A program made the translations under genes and the position numbers. This document shows positions 14,493 through 25,370 of a DNA stretch of 64,000 nucleotides, one piece after another. How positions within the stretch are numbered: position 1 is the first letter of the stretch; each line of letters opens with the position of its first letter. Source of the DNA: Sapria himalayana. Taxonomy: Eukaryota > Streptophyta > Magnoliopsida > Malpighiales > Rafflesiaceae. The stretch spans positions 37,576 to 101,575 of the forward strand of contig JAREIK010002658.1 of NCBI GenBank assembly GCA_029783825.1, written 5' to 3'. The notes beneath the pieces are model-generated. The model worked only from the letters and a program-made list of their open reading frames with translations, was not told the DNA's origin and did not search any database.

Positions 14493-16424
14493 ATCTATAT
14501 GTCTGTTTATCTACTATGTATCAATCAATCTATCTATCTATCTATATTTCTATATGTCTATCTATCTATCTTTTTGTATATCTATTTGTCTATCTATCTA
14601 TCTATCTATATGTATGTCTATCTATTTAACTATCTATCTATATATCTTTATATCGGTCTATCTATATATCTATCTACTTATTTACATTTGTATATGTATC
14701 TATTTATCTATCTATCTTTATATTGGTATATCTATAATTTGTCTATTTTTCTGTCTATTTGTTTGTTTATCTATCTATCAATCTTTATATATGTCTATCT
14801 ATATATCTATTTGTCTCTCTATCCACATATATGTTTATATGTCTATCTTTCTATATGTTTATATATTTGTCAATCTATAAGTAGGTTTATATATCTATCT
14901 ATTTGACTGCGTATCTATCTTTCTATCTATTTATCTTTCTTTCTATCGGTCTATATGTATATTTATTTATTTGTTTATCTTTATGTCTATCTGTATTTCT
15001 ATCTATTTCTCTGCCTATATTTTTGTCTATATAATTATGCTTGTTCATCTATATGTCTATTTGTCTGTCTACCTGTCTATATATCTATCTTTCTAGCTCT
15101 TTCTTTATCTATATGTCTCTCTATTTGTCTTTCTATTTATCTATCGATCTATTTTCTTATTGGTTTGTCTATCTATATATCTATTTATCTATCTGTCTAT
15201 CTATTTATCTAGTTGTCTATCTACTTGTCTATCTATTTTTCCTTCAATCTGTCTATCTATTTATCTATCTATATATATGTATATCTTTTTGTCTATGTCT
15301 ATGTTTATCTATCTATCTATCTATCTTTTTGTCTACTTATTTTAATATTTATCTATTTATCTATCTTGCTAACTATCTATCTATTTATATATCTATCTTT
15401 CTTTCTTTCATTCAATTAATCTATCTATATATCTATTTGTATGTCTAATAATCTATCTATTGATCCATGTATTTATCTATCTATCTATCTATCTTACAAT
15501 TTATCTATATATCTATCTATCTATCTATTTGTCTAACTGACTATATATATATCTTTCTCTCTATCTATCTATCTATATATTTATCTATCAATCAATATTT
15601 CAAAATGTCTATCAATTAGTTTATCAATATGTCTATTAATCTATCTATCTATTTATTTATTTGTCTATATATCTACCTATCTATCTATATGTGTGTTTAT
15701 CTAACAATCAATCCATCTTTCTATCTATATGTTTATCTATTTGTCTATCTATCAATATATTTGTCTATCTTTCTATCTATCTATCTGACTATCTCATATA
15801 TATTTTTATCTTTCTCTCTATCTATTTATCTATTTATCTTTCTGTATATCTTTATGTATATCGACATATCTCCTTATCTATCTATCTATCTATATATTTA
15901 TTTATCCATCTTTCTGTGTAATAATTTGTTTATCTATCTACCAATCTGTCTATATTAATATATATATATATATATATATATTTGACTATCTACCTACCTA
16001 TCAATATGTCTATTTATCTATCCATCTATCTGTCTGTTTATTAATCTACCTGTCTATATATATACCAATCTTTCAATTATCCTAACTATAAATTTGTCTA
16101 TCAATATATTTATGAATTAATATATCAATCTATCTATAAACCTATGTAAAAATCTGTCTATCATCCTCTTTAAAATTATGTATATCAATCTATCCATGAA
16201 TCTATTTACCAATCTATTTAACAATCTATCTATGAATCTGTCTATCTATATATCTTTCTATCTTTCTAAATTTGTATTTGTCAGTCTCGTCTTTAGTTGG
16301 TGTTTGTATTGGTCTTAAGAAGTTAGATTTTTGGTGCGTGTGATTTTCCTTTACACTACTTTACAAGTATTTCTATTTTTTTTCTACTCTTTATGCTATC
16401 CTCTTGTCTATAAAAACCAAAAAA

Positions 16425-18471
16425 ATGACAAATACTAATACTAATAAAATTAATTTAAATTTAGAAAATGAAAATCTTCCACAAAGTTCTAAGGTTGCTG
16501 AAACTTTGGTTTCTCCGGTCATCTCAGCCCAAACATCTAAAAAACAAAAAACAAGGGCTTCTGTAGTTTGGACTCATTTTAATATAATAAAACAAAAATA
16601 TATTAGGGGCGAGGAAGAAGAAATGACACTGTGCAAATATTGTAAGAAAAGTTTAATTTTAAGAGTGTGTTTGGGAATGGACGCCTTAAAATGCATGCCA
16701 TATTATGCACCAAAATATATGGTGCATTAGATCCTAGGCAAACCCAACTTATCTCTGCATTTTTTGAGACTAGATCTAGGTCAGTCTTAAAGTTTACCGC
16801 CTTCATATACCATAGCGAGTTGGGTTGGGAAGACATGACCGTACTTATCACATTGATGGATCTTCCGATCAGATTTTTGGAAGATCCAAGGATAGTGACC
16901 ATCATGCATGCATATTTTCTACTTGCTTATCATAGGTTTTCTATATCCACATCTTGGAATGATATACTAAAATATTATAAGTTAGAAAATAATTAATAAT
17001 TAATGAATTTATGGTATATAGTGTAGTGGTGTCCGTGCCGTCTGATATATGGACTAGTCATGCTAATGCATCTTATCATAACTAAAAATTTTAAGATTCT
17101 CTGAGATTCTCTATCCTCATGATGGGCCTACCATTTTTGAGTGTATGTTAAAGATCTTTAGAGAATATAAAATTTTAAAAAAAAATTAGTATCACATTCG
17201 ATAACACAACTAATAATGGAGTAGCGATTAACATGTTTGTTAGGAATATTAGAGATGCTCCATTAAAAGAGATTTTTCACGTCAGATGCATGCGTCAGGT
17301 GATTAACATGATTTTACAAGTGGGGATGATGGTGTGTTTCCCTGCTTTGGAAAACATATGTACCTCACTATAATACATTCGCTTGCCTCGCAAATGATTG
17401 GAGCTCAGTAGTCTCTATTTGTTTGTAAATCTTAAGAAGAAGAAATTCCAATCAGATGTGAGACACAATTGGAATTATACGTACCTAATGTTGGAGTCAT
17501 GTGTTGGATACAAACATGTGATATTTGACTACATCAATAGTAAGAGTGACGAAATTTTTTGTGACGACACTAACTGGGCTTTATGAATTTAATTTATGAT
17601 TCCTGAAGATTTTTAAAGACATAATGAACATGTGTTCGTCGGTTTATACTCCCATGATTTGCATTGCACTCAAGTGCATATGCAAGATTAGTAGCATGTT
17701 TAGGAAGTATCGAGCTGACCCGAAACTTATCCATATGATTATAGATATGGAAACCAAGTACTTAAAGTACTGGTCTACCATTCCATCTTTTTATTATCTC
17801 ACTACATGCATGGACCTTAGGGTTAAGGTGGAAGGGGTAGATAATATTATGACTTACATTTCCTCATGCATGAACTTGGAAGACTCGCCTGAAGGGTTCA
17901 TTCATGAGAAGTTGACTGACCTTTTCACATACTATGATACTAGGTATGGTGGTAGTAGTAATGAGGCTGTGAGTATGGACATTGATACCATATTTGGAGA
18001 TAACAATTTTTCCAATTAGTTAGCTACGGGAAAATGATGGGGTGGACCATCGAATAGGAGCGAGCTATCTCGATACTTAGATACCGGTTACTGATCAGTC
18101 CTATCACATTCTGATACTAAGAATCTTGATATATTATAGTGGTGGAAATCATATGAGTCCAATGTTCCCGTGCTATCTAATATGGCACAAGATCTATTGA
18201 CTCCTCTGATGTTGAGCGTAGTAGTAGAGCCTACTTTTTTTATGCTGTAAATATGATTTTGGATAGGAGATCGAGATTATGTCAAGATATTGTTGAGGCT
18301 TTAGTATGCATAAAGGATTGGGACGATTTGTGGTTTAGCATTAAGGATCATGTTGGGAATGGGAGTGGGACTACAGTGAATGTAGAGGAGTTGATTAATA
18401 TTGATGAGCCATATGATAGTGATATTGATATTGAGGTTGAGGATGATAATGATACGAAGATAAATGATTGA
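16425..18471 (+). pseudogene. hAT-family transposase pseudogene (BED finger to C-terminal dimerisation region)
   Basis: A decayed cut-and-paste transposase of the plant hAT (Ac/Tam3-like) superfamily. An in-frame ATG at 16425 opens a Lys/Asn-rich leader, then a BED-type zinc finger: VVWTHF, then CKYC, then after a frameshift GRLKMHAILC supplies the H and C ligands (16570-16700). Further pieces in shifting frames match the family: LPIRFLEDP (about 16860), PSDIWTSHA (about 17030), NGVAINMFVRNIRDAPL (about 17215), then the DUF4413-like segment 17624-18019 (MFRKYR, YWSTIPSFYYL, LDLRVK-like). SELSRYLD (about 18058), DILEWW-like and NMAQDLLTP motifs follow. The C-terminal dimerisation motif DRRSRLCQDIVEALVCIKDW starts about 18256. 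Several frameshifts and stops make it non-functional. Confidence 0.9.
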
Positions 18472-18479
18472 TGAGGTTG

Positions 18480-19127
18480 CTACTTAATGCTTGATGGTTG
18501 GAGATTGTAGGATTGTGACACGCCGACAGCGACACTTTTGTTATAGTTATGCTTTTCATATGAGTTATTCTTGATTCTGATTTTTGATTTCGATATTTTG
18601 TACTTATTTTTATTTACATTTTATTTATTTTAGTTTGGCTATTTGGCACATGACTTTGTGAGTGTGACTTTGTTATTTTTGTTAAATAAATTTTGTGTTT
18701 ATTTTTAATAATTTCATTAAAAATATTAAAATATAATTCTAATAAATTATAATCTAACTAAAACATAATTAAAACAAATAACATAAAAAAAAACTTTATA
18801 ACTATTCAAATATTTACAATTTACAATTTAAATATTTTTAATTATTATATAATTTATATTTTATAAATACATAAATATTCTAAACAAAAAATGAAAAAAA
18901 TATAAAAAAATTTTAAATTTTTTTAAACAACCCCGTACATTCCTCACCAGGCACAACCAAAAACTAGCCATGCCAACTGAGCCATGACGAGCCTTGCTTG
19001 AATAAACCGTGCAGGGCCAGGCATGGCACGGTTAATGTAGCCATGCCTAGCCCAGCATTGTAAAACGATTGGGCCCACAAAAATCATGCGTGGCAGGCTC
19101 AACACGACTTGTTTGAAACTTCTACTT
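18480..19127. mobile_element. hAT 3' non-coding flank with GC-rich subterminal motifs
   Basis: AT-rich DNA to about 18930, then an unusually GC-rich stretch (18935-19110) with repeated GCC/CATGCC-like words such as GGGCCAGGCATGGCACGG. Subterminal GC-rich motifs of this style are common in plant hAT elements. No clear terminal inverted repeat or 8-bp target duplication could be fixed, so the element ends are approximate. No gene is seen here. Confidence 0.55.
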
Positions 19128-19231
19128 TAGATTGGGAAAGGTTCCGTTGTTAATCCATCATTATATCCACTTTAGCTACAGAAAAACTCTATTTAGCTAG
19201 TTACTAGCTATTCGGGATTTTTCTTTTACTG
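19128..19231 (+). mobile_element. CACTA 3'-terminus relic, inverted
   Basis: On the complementary strand this 104-bp piece aligns with the start of the CACTA fragment at 61711. Shared words are ATTGGGAAAG, TTAATCCATCATTATATCC, TTTAGCTAG and GGGATTTTTCTT. Its last 13 bases (19219-19231) match TTTTCTTGTAGTG at 11 positions. It is therefore a 3' tip of the same CACTA family facing right, opposite to the complete element. Satellite block 4 begins at the next base. Confidence 0.75.
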
Positions 19232-21238
19232 ATCTCTATCTATCTATTTATATATTTGTTTATATCTCTATGTATCTATATATCTAGTTATATATTTGTC
19301 AATATATCAATCTATCTATCTGAGTCTATCAATCTGTCTATAAATCTGTCTATCAAACTATCTATAATTCTGTATATCAATCATTTTATCAATCTGTCTA
19401 TCAATTTTTCTATCTATCAGTCTATCAATATTTCTATCTATCTATGTCTTTATTTATCTATTTATCTATCTATAAATTTGTTTATCTATCTGTCTATCTA
19501 TTTGGCTATCAATTTGTCAATAAATTTGTCTATGAATCTATCTTTCTATCTAACTATCTATATGTCTATCTATCTGTCTATCTATCTGGTCTATCTATTT
19601 GTCTATTTATCTATCAATCTATCTATTTATATATCATTATGTCTCTTTATCTATCAGTCTTTATATCTATCTATCTATCTGTCTATCTGTCTATCTAACT
19701 ATCTATCTATCTAACTATTTGTCTATCTATCTATCTATTTGTCTTGCTATCTGTCTATCACTCTATCTATTTATATGTCTATCTATCTTTCTATATATAT
19801 GTCTATCTAACTACCTATTTATTTGTTTATCGACCTAGCTATCTGTCTACCGATTTATTTGTCTATCTATATGTCTATTTATCTATCTTTCTTTCTATCT
19901 TTCTATCTTTATATTTTTCTATCTATCTATCTAAAAATATATCTATCGATCTATCTCTCTATTTATTTGTAAATATATCTATCTATCTATGTGTATCTAT
20001 CGTTATATCAATCTATCTATCTATCAAATTTCTATATATCTATCAATCTGTCTATCGATCTGTCTATTAATCTATCTATTAATATATATATCTATCTATC
20101 TATATATCTAACTATCAATCAATTTTTCTATCTATCTATCTATCTATCTATATAGCTATATGTCTATCAATCTATCTATATATTTTTCTATATATATGTT
20201 TATCTATCTATCTATCTAACTAACTATCTAACTTTCTAAATAGCTATATATCTATTTATTTATCTGTAATCTATTAGTTTATCTATATGTTGATCTATCT
20301 ATTTATCTTTCTATGTTTCAATTTGTCTATCTATATATCTATATATCTATCTGTCTATCTATTTCTCTATCTAATATATATTTATATGTCTATTTATATG
20401 TTTTTGTATCTGTCTATCTACTTATCTATCAATCAATCAATCTGTCTGTCTATCTATCTATCCAAATATGTTTCTATCTGTATGTCTATCCATCTATATA
20501 TCTTTCTATATATATATATATATATATTGACTATCTATCTATATATCTATCAATCTCTCTATCAATCTATCTATAAATCTATGAATCTTTATATCAATAT
20601 TTCTATCATTGTGTGTATCTACCTGTCTATCAAACAATCTATCTATCTTTTTATCTATATGTCTACCTATCTATCTATGAATATGACTATCTTTCTATTT
20701 ATCAATTTACCTTTCAATCTATCTATTAATCTATCTATCACTCGGTGTATCAATCTATCTATAAATCTATCTATCTATCTGTCTATTTGACTCTCTGTCT
20801 ATCTATCTTTCTATCTATCTTTTTATCTATCTATCTATTTGTCTATTTATCTATCTATTTATATGGTCATTTAACTATTTAATTCTTTATCTATCTATAT
20901 ATCTATCTATTTTTCTATCTATCTATCTACCTAACTATCTACCTAACTATCTATCAATATGGCTATCTATCTGTCTATCAATTTATCTATTAATATTTTT
21001 ATAAATCTATCTATCAATCTATCCATCCATCTATCTATCTATCTGTATATCTATTTATATCTATCTATCTATCTATATATCTTTCTATATATATTTCTAT
21101 ATATCTATATATCTTTCTATCTATATGTCTATCTATTTGTCTATCTATATATCTATACATCTATCTATATGTCTGTCTGTCTGTCTATCTATCTTTGTAA
21201 ATATCTTTCAATCAATCAATCTATCTATCTATCTTATT
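19232..21238. repeat. Degenerate GATA satellite, block 4 (CTAT on + strand)
   Basis: CTAT-type satellite with the same strand sense as blocks 2 and 3, including a TA run at about 20506-20527. It ends at sequence homologous to the interior of the CACTA 3' subterminal region. Plus-strand Leu-Ser-Ile-Tyr frames are artefacts. Confidence 0.95.
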
Positions 21239-21880
21239 GTGATTTTCCCATCGCTAAAATAGAATAATGATAAATTATTGATGAAAATTATCCCAAACTA
21301 AAGTGCTCTTCATAAAATATTAACTAGAAAAATCCCTAGCACATTTTTTAATGATGGAAATTCGGTAGCTAATTATAAATTTTTCCTTGCTATTTTTGAT
21401 TGTAATTAAGAATAATAATTAATATTTTTCGATTGAAAATGTACAGAAAATTCTTTATCAAAATTAGCTATGGAAAATTCCCTAGCAATTTTCATTCCAA
21501 AGCTATTTCATAATTTCATTTTTTTACAAAATATTTAATTACATATTTGTAAATTTTTATATTAAATTGAATAAAAACATATACTATAAACCATTATTTA
21601 AATTAACAAAAAGAAAAAGTAGTTAATAAATTATTTTGATACAATAGTTACATAATTAAAACAAAAATATAACATAGGTATATAATCATTTTAAACTAAA
21701 TCATCATCCTCACCATATGATGCATTTGTGATAGGTTCTCATATGTGGATACTCTGCTAGAACTCTGTATGCTAACTATCTTGTCAAGGCTGCTAACTTT
21801 GACTCCATATAGGTCATCTTCGATTGTATTGCATTCTTTATTTCTTTCATTTCCTACATACTCATCAATTCAAACTTAAA
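21239..21880 (-). mobile_element. CACTA 3'-end relic (short subtype)
   Basis: Starts inside the 3' subterminal region: CCATCGCTAAA, AACTAAAGTGCTC and CCCTAGC words align with 23885-24000 and 61770-61900. The outermost terminus has been lost against the satellite. The AT-rich part at 21500-21690 aligns with 24120-24320, including TTACATAATTAAAACAAAAA. It then passes directly into the end of a TNPA-like reading frame, whereas the complete element has about 2.2 kb of extra sequence at that point. Confidence 0.75.
21696..21870 (-). pseudogene. C-terminal remnant of a TNPA-like CACTA protein
   Basis: The minus strand gives a coiled-coil tail, MKEIKNAIQSKMTYMESKLA, then a degenerate stretch ending in EDDDL and a stop at 21696. 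The larger TNPA-like pseudogene at 26590-28598 has the equivalent tail MKKIKNVMEQQMSYIESQLA and ends in NNEDDFV. The match shows that this relic and the complete element belong to one CACTA family. Only the tail is present and it is not functional. Confidence 0.7.
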
Positions 21881-22095
21881 TGATACGAAGGTTGGCAACT
21901 TATTAATTTAGCAAAATTATATATATGACCATCACGTATATAGCATTTACCAATATGCATGAAGAGTTCTGATTCAGAGAATTTTGGAGTTTTGCAGCAC
22001 AGATATATCATTTACCACTCATTATGCGAATTTTTATCCATAAAACAAATATTGAATTTCCAACATACTATTTTAGAACATGGAAGAAATACAAT

Positions 22096-22250
22096 AATTA
22101 CCCAATAGCTATTAAAATCATAACCAAAAGAGAATACAGTAAAAGATTGACATCCACTGCCAGAGCCTTATGGCACATCGTGAGAATGAAGCCTATATTT
22201 GATCTTCTCGGGCATCAGCTTCAGAACTAACCCGTACATAATATGGAAAA
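22096..22250 (-). pseudogene. SDF2: Captured exon of an SDF2-like (MIR-domain) gene
   Basis: The minus strand reads IMYGLVLKLMPEKIKYRLHS, then HDVP, a stop, GSGSG, and later FNSYW. Plant stromal cell-derived factor 2 (an ER-resident MIR-domain protein) has the well-known segment VLKLMHEKTKFRLHSHDVPY followed by GSGSGQQSVTG and SNSYW. The match breaks right after SYW at a GTAATT that looks like a 5' splice site. The piece is preceded by a pyrimidine-rich TTTCTTTTTCCAT resembling a damaged 3' splice site. This suggests capture of one genomic exon with its intron edges. The Tyr codon after HDVP has become TAA. Further matches upstream or downstream are not visible. Confidence 0.8.
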
Positions 22251-22589
22251 AGAAATCAACATTACTCATATGAGAATCTTTTAGTTTATTGAACTTGCTC
22301 GATACTAGAATCAAACATCATATTTGAAACTCGTTATGCATTTTAGTTTTGAACAATAAGGATCAAAAAATACATATAAAATTCGATGTATATAAAATAT
22401 AGAGCTCATGAAATATTTTGGCTACTAGTCCGACAAGGTTTCCCATTATTGATTCCATCAATTAGGTATATCTTTTTGAATTTGCCTGCAGGGCGGGTGG
22501 ATTCTATGTTTCTAACCTCAATTCCTTCCGAATAAATGATTGATGCTAATGCAAAGGATGGCCAATCGATGTCTAAGTTAAGATACAAA
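22251..22589. other. Unassigned DNA between captured fragments
   Basis: AT-rich sequence without a recognised gene. The last 100 bases (about 22485-22589) stay in the same plus-strand frame as the topoisomerase fragment apart from one stop, but no residues were recognised as topoisomerase II. They may be intron or a different captured piece. Confidence 0.4.
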
Positions 22590-22844
22590 AAAATTGAAAA
22601 CATCAAGAAGATTATTGGGTTGCAATAACATAAGTAGTATGATAGCTTCAAAGCAATAAGATATGGTCATCTCATGATAATGTCAGATTAGGATCATGAT
22701 GGCTCTCACATTAAAAGTTTAGTGATCAATTTCATTCACTATTACTGGCCATCTTTGCTTAGGGTTCCATCATTCTTAGTTGATTTTATAACCCTAATCA
22801 TGAAGGCAACGCAAATAAGTGGAAGAGATGTACCCTTCTACACC
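22590..22844 (+). pseudogene. TOP2: Captured fragment of a DNA topoisomerase II gene (TOPRIM region)
   Basis: The plus strand reads IENIKKIIGLQ, a stop, HK, a stop, YDSFKAIRYGHLMIMSD, a stop, DHDGSHIKSLVINFIHYYWP, SLLRVPSFLVDFIT, then MKATQISGRDVPFYT. Eukaryotic topoisomerase II has NIKKILGLQ, LRYGHLMIMTDQDHDGSHIK, FWPSLL, PSFLVEFITPI and FY in the same order, covering the metal-binding TOPRIM motif DxDxDG. Here the Gln between the first two Asp residues is a TAG stop (CAG to TAG). About 85 codons remain of a protein of roughly 1,400-1,500 residues. Similarity stops after FYT at 22844, where AGTTGAG could be a 5' splice site. Strand is opposite to the SDF2 and PP2A pieces. Confidence 0.9.
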
Positions 22845-23485
22845 AGTTGAGTTTATCACATAATACTTTAACCAACCTAGGAGGATGTTCATCATGCACA
22901 ACTTAATGAAAAAGTGAACTGGAACAGATGCTAAAAAATGGCATCATATCTGCTACTTATTCTCCTCATCAAACAAAAATATAGCAATAGCTTCCCAAAT
23001 TATCACCTAAAAATGGAAAAAAACTATGGATGCCTTCCCTCATAAACACATACTATGATGCATAGGTGTTGGTAGAATTATAGTGATCAAAAGGGTAGTG
23101 GCACTGACGGACTAAGAAGGGAATCAATAGCAGAAAGGTGGTAATGGTGACACTAATAGTGGTGGCATAGAAAATAACAGCTAACACTAGGGTCTTAGCT
23201 GTTATTTTCTACCGACTCTATGATGGGCCAAAACAACATATTCAAACCTTTTAGTTATGCAAATGATCAGGCTACCTAATAAGGACTCATATTTTAACTA
23301 AGAGAACTAAAAAGAAGCATCATTCTTCATGTATATTTTAACCTAGTCATATTCATGATCACCAAAGCCAACATAACCAACCCCACAAGATATGATATGC
23401 AAACCCCAACTTAAAAATCTGAAACAAATTACAACGTGATTTATGCTACACACCGGATACGCATAAAGAAGCAACAAAAAAATAC
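22845..23485. other. Unassigned DNA with hairpin and probable PP2A intron
   Basis: No recognised coding sequence in 22845-23340. The stretch 23343-23485 lies immediately downstream (minus sense) of the PP2A exon and is probably its first intron. A perfect inverted repeat lies at 23168-23211. Confidence 0.4.
23168..23211. repeat. Perfect 17-bp inverted repeat
   Basis: The arms 23168-23184 (TAGAAAATAACAGCTAA) and 23195-23211 are exact reverse complements around the 10-nt loop CACTAGGGTC. No T-run follows and there is no adjacent gene it could terminate. Confidence 0.9.
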
Positions 23486-23579
23486 CTCTTGTTCCACTCA
23501 ATGGCTTGCATTGCATTAACTGGTTAATCTTATCGTCTATGATTCCTTTTTCACTTGAACAAAAATAATTAGAGCTCAT
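23486..23579 (-). pseudogene. Captured exon 1 of a PP2A catalytic-subunit gene
   Basis: From an ATG at 23579 the minus strand reads MSSNYFCSSEKGIIDDKINQ then LMQCKPLS. Plant protein phosphatase 2A catalytic subunits begin with a short variable leader, then DLDxQIxQLMQCKPLSEQEV. After PLS the DNA is AGTGGAACAAGAG; with one extra G discounted it encodes the expected S-E-Q-E. The next bases are GTATTT, a plausible 5' splice site just where an intron would follow. So this looks like a genomic exon 1 with its intron edge, carrying a 1-bp insertion. Only the first 31 or so codons are present, with none of the catalytic motifs. Confidence 0.7.
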
Positions 23580-23656
23580 CTTCTTCCATGCCTTACTTTT
23601 GACTTTGATATTATGTTTTATTTAAAATATTTTTATAAATGTTACATATATATAAA

Positions 23657-23669
23657 CACTACAAGAAAA
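23657..23669 (+). repeat. CACTA terminal inverted repeat (3' end of element)
   Basis: CACTACAAGAAAA, preceded by AAA. It is identical to the complement of the other end. Plant CACTA transposons typically start with CACTACAAGAAAA. Confidence 0.9.
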
Positions 23670-24115
23670 ATCACATATAGCTTGGGACAATTCGCTAGCT
23701 AAATAGGTATTTTTCGTAGCCAAACAGAACATAGCAATGGATTAATGACAGAAGTGTTCTTAATCTAAAGTGCTCAATACTAAAATTTAGTAAGGAAAAG
23801 TGTCCCTAGCTAATAATTTAGAGATGGAAAAATCCCTAGCTAAAAAAATAATTTCCCTAGTTGAATTAGCAAGTTAAATGAGAATTTTCATCGCTAAACA
23901 GATATAATGATGGAAGCTTTCCCTAACTAAAGTGTTCGTCGCTAAATATTAGTAATGGAAAAAGTTCCCAGCAAATAAATGTAGCGACGGAAAATTTTTT
24001 TTGCTAAAATAAAGTTATCCCTAGCTAAATTAACTAGAGAAAATTTCCAAGCTAATTTAGCAAGGGATTTTTCCCTTGCTAATTAAGTAAGGGAATTGTC
24101 TTAAGCTATTTTAGT
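23670..24115 (-). repeat. CACTA 3' subterminal repeat region
   Basis: Repeated motifs of the type CCCTAGCTAAAT and GGAAAATTCCC, spaced irregularly on both strands. In En/Spm-type elements such subterminal motifs are bound by TNPA. Related copies lie at 21239-21500, 61725-61960 and, inverted, 19128-19231. Confidence 0.8.
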
Positions 24116-24119
24116 TTTA

Positions 24120-24660
24120 AAACTATTTTCAGAATTTGATTTATTTTAAAATTTTTAATTAAATAATTTAATATTTTTATATAAAATTGAATAAAAATAT
24201 ATTCTATAAATGATAATTTATAGTTTAAAAAAAATCATTTAATAACTTATTCTAATACAATATTTTACATAATTAAAACAAAAAAATAACAAAATCTTAT
24301 TACATCTTATTCATCGATGTATCTACCGACAATGCATAAAGTATAATCTATCCATGTATTGACATTGCTTTCTTTCGCTCTATTCCTTCAAATACCAATT
24401 TTCTGCTGCGACAAAGATGTCTGGGTCACGGTGCATCATGTCTAGTGAAAAATTCCTTCACTTATACAAGATTCGTAATTCGTATGTGGAATAATGCGAT
24501 ACCATATCTATAAGAAATTTAAAGCACTCAATCAAATCAAAATAAATAAATAAAAAGATATGTTTTGATAGATATATAAAACTGCACTATATATGTACAT
24601 ATATACTAGCATTTCATTGGTACATATATTATTGCAGTATAGGTACATATAAACTGTAGT
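24120..24660. other. CACTA 3' non-coding region shared with 61970-62520
   Basis: No gene. AT-rich DNA aligning over most of its length with the fragment at 61970-62520, including GGTGCATCATGTCTAGT and CACTTATACAAG words. This shared block shows that the 61.7-kb fragment derives from the same long subtype of 3' end. Confidence 0.75.
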
Positions 24661-24772
24661 ATTATGTGTACATATGTACTGAGTACAAATATACTCAGTA
24701 TATATGTACATAAAATACTATAGCATTATACTTACATCTATACTGAGTATATACGTATGTATATACCACATT

Positions 24773-25027
24773 TGTTGTTATTGCTATTGCTGTCGCTACC
24801 ACTGCCACTGCTGCTACTATTACCACTACTACCGCCACTACTACCGCTACCACCTCTGCAGTTCTTAATAATAAACGTAGGGTGGGCGATGATGCTCGAC
24901 TGATGACCTTGAGATTGAGCGAGTTTTTGACGAGGATGCGAGCTGCTTCTCCCAAAATAGGACTCGATATTCCTCCTGGACCAGAATTACACGACACTAC
25001 ACGAGCATCATCATCATCATCATTCTA
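24773..25027 (+). other. Coding-like Thr/Ala-rich segment, unidentified
   Basis: The plus strand is open over about 84 codons to a TAA at 25025-25027. A Thr/Ala tract built from ACC/ACT/GCT codons (from about 24790) is followed by a varied stretch with RRVGDDARLMTLRLSEFL and SPKIGLDIPPGPELHDTTR, ending in a Ser run. Composition differs sharply from the AT-rich surroundings. No start codon or family was recognised. It may be part of a captured gene or a trinucleotide expansion with chance openness. The minus strand is also open here and is considered a shadow. Confidence 0.35.
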
Positions 25028-25370
25028 AGACTTAGTACAATTAGAACCAATCATTGCAGAACCTAGAGCAAAAAAATTATTTACTCATACATTCGCTTTG
25101 TACCATGTGATAATTGTATATCAATATAATTACTAAGATTTTTAAGACCAACTTTTAGCTTCATGGCTGGCCTGGACCAGAAATATCTTCATCTCACATC
25201 TTTAGGAAATGTCTAATATCCATGGCTTTTATTACCTACATCAGTGTGCAATGCACGATGATGACCAGACCAGCATGAGCAATTATATATTTAAAAGTGT
25301 GTCTGTGTGTAAATGAGTGTGTACGTATGTCAATATATACATGTCTACAAATAAATATATGCACCCACTA
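25028..25370. other. Unassigned spacer in the CACTA element
   Basis: Mixed-composition DNA starting after a run of TCA repeats. No gene or repeat was recognised. It contains a short TGTGTGT stretch near 25300. Confidence 0.4.

Larger units (their letters stand above)
10599..16268. repeat. Degenerate GATA satellite, block 3 (CTAT on + strand)
   Basis: Continuous CTAT-type tetranucleotide satellite with GTCT, ATTT and CAAT variants. It begins directly at the decayed CACTA terminus and ends where the hAT element begins. Long plus-strand frames (up to about 227 codons) consist of Leu, Ser, Ile and Tyr and are not genes. Confidence 0.95.

Noticed and set aside
7190..21267. Plus-strand Leu-Ser-Ile-Tyr frames up to 227 codons
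   Set aside because: Same repeat artefact after the strand switch. The frame strand simply follows the satellite orientation.
22024..22230. 68-codon plus-strand frame
   Set aside because: It is the antisense shadow of the SDF2 exon, which matches on the minus strand.
22406..22651. 81-codon minus-strand frame with a hydrophobic start
   Set aside because: It overlaps the plus-strand topoisomerase II fragment and its upstream sequence and has no family resemblance.
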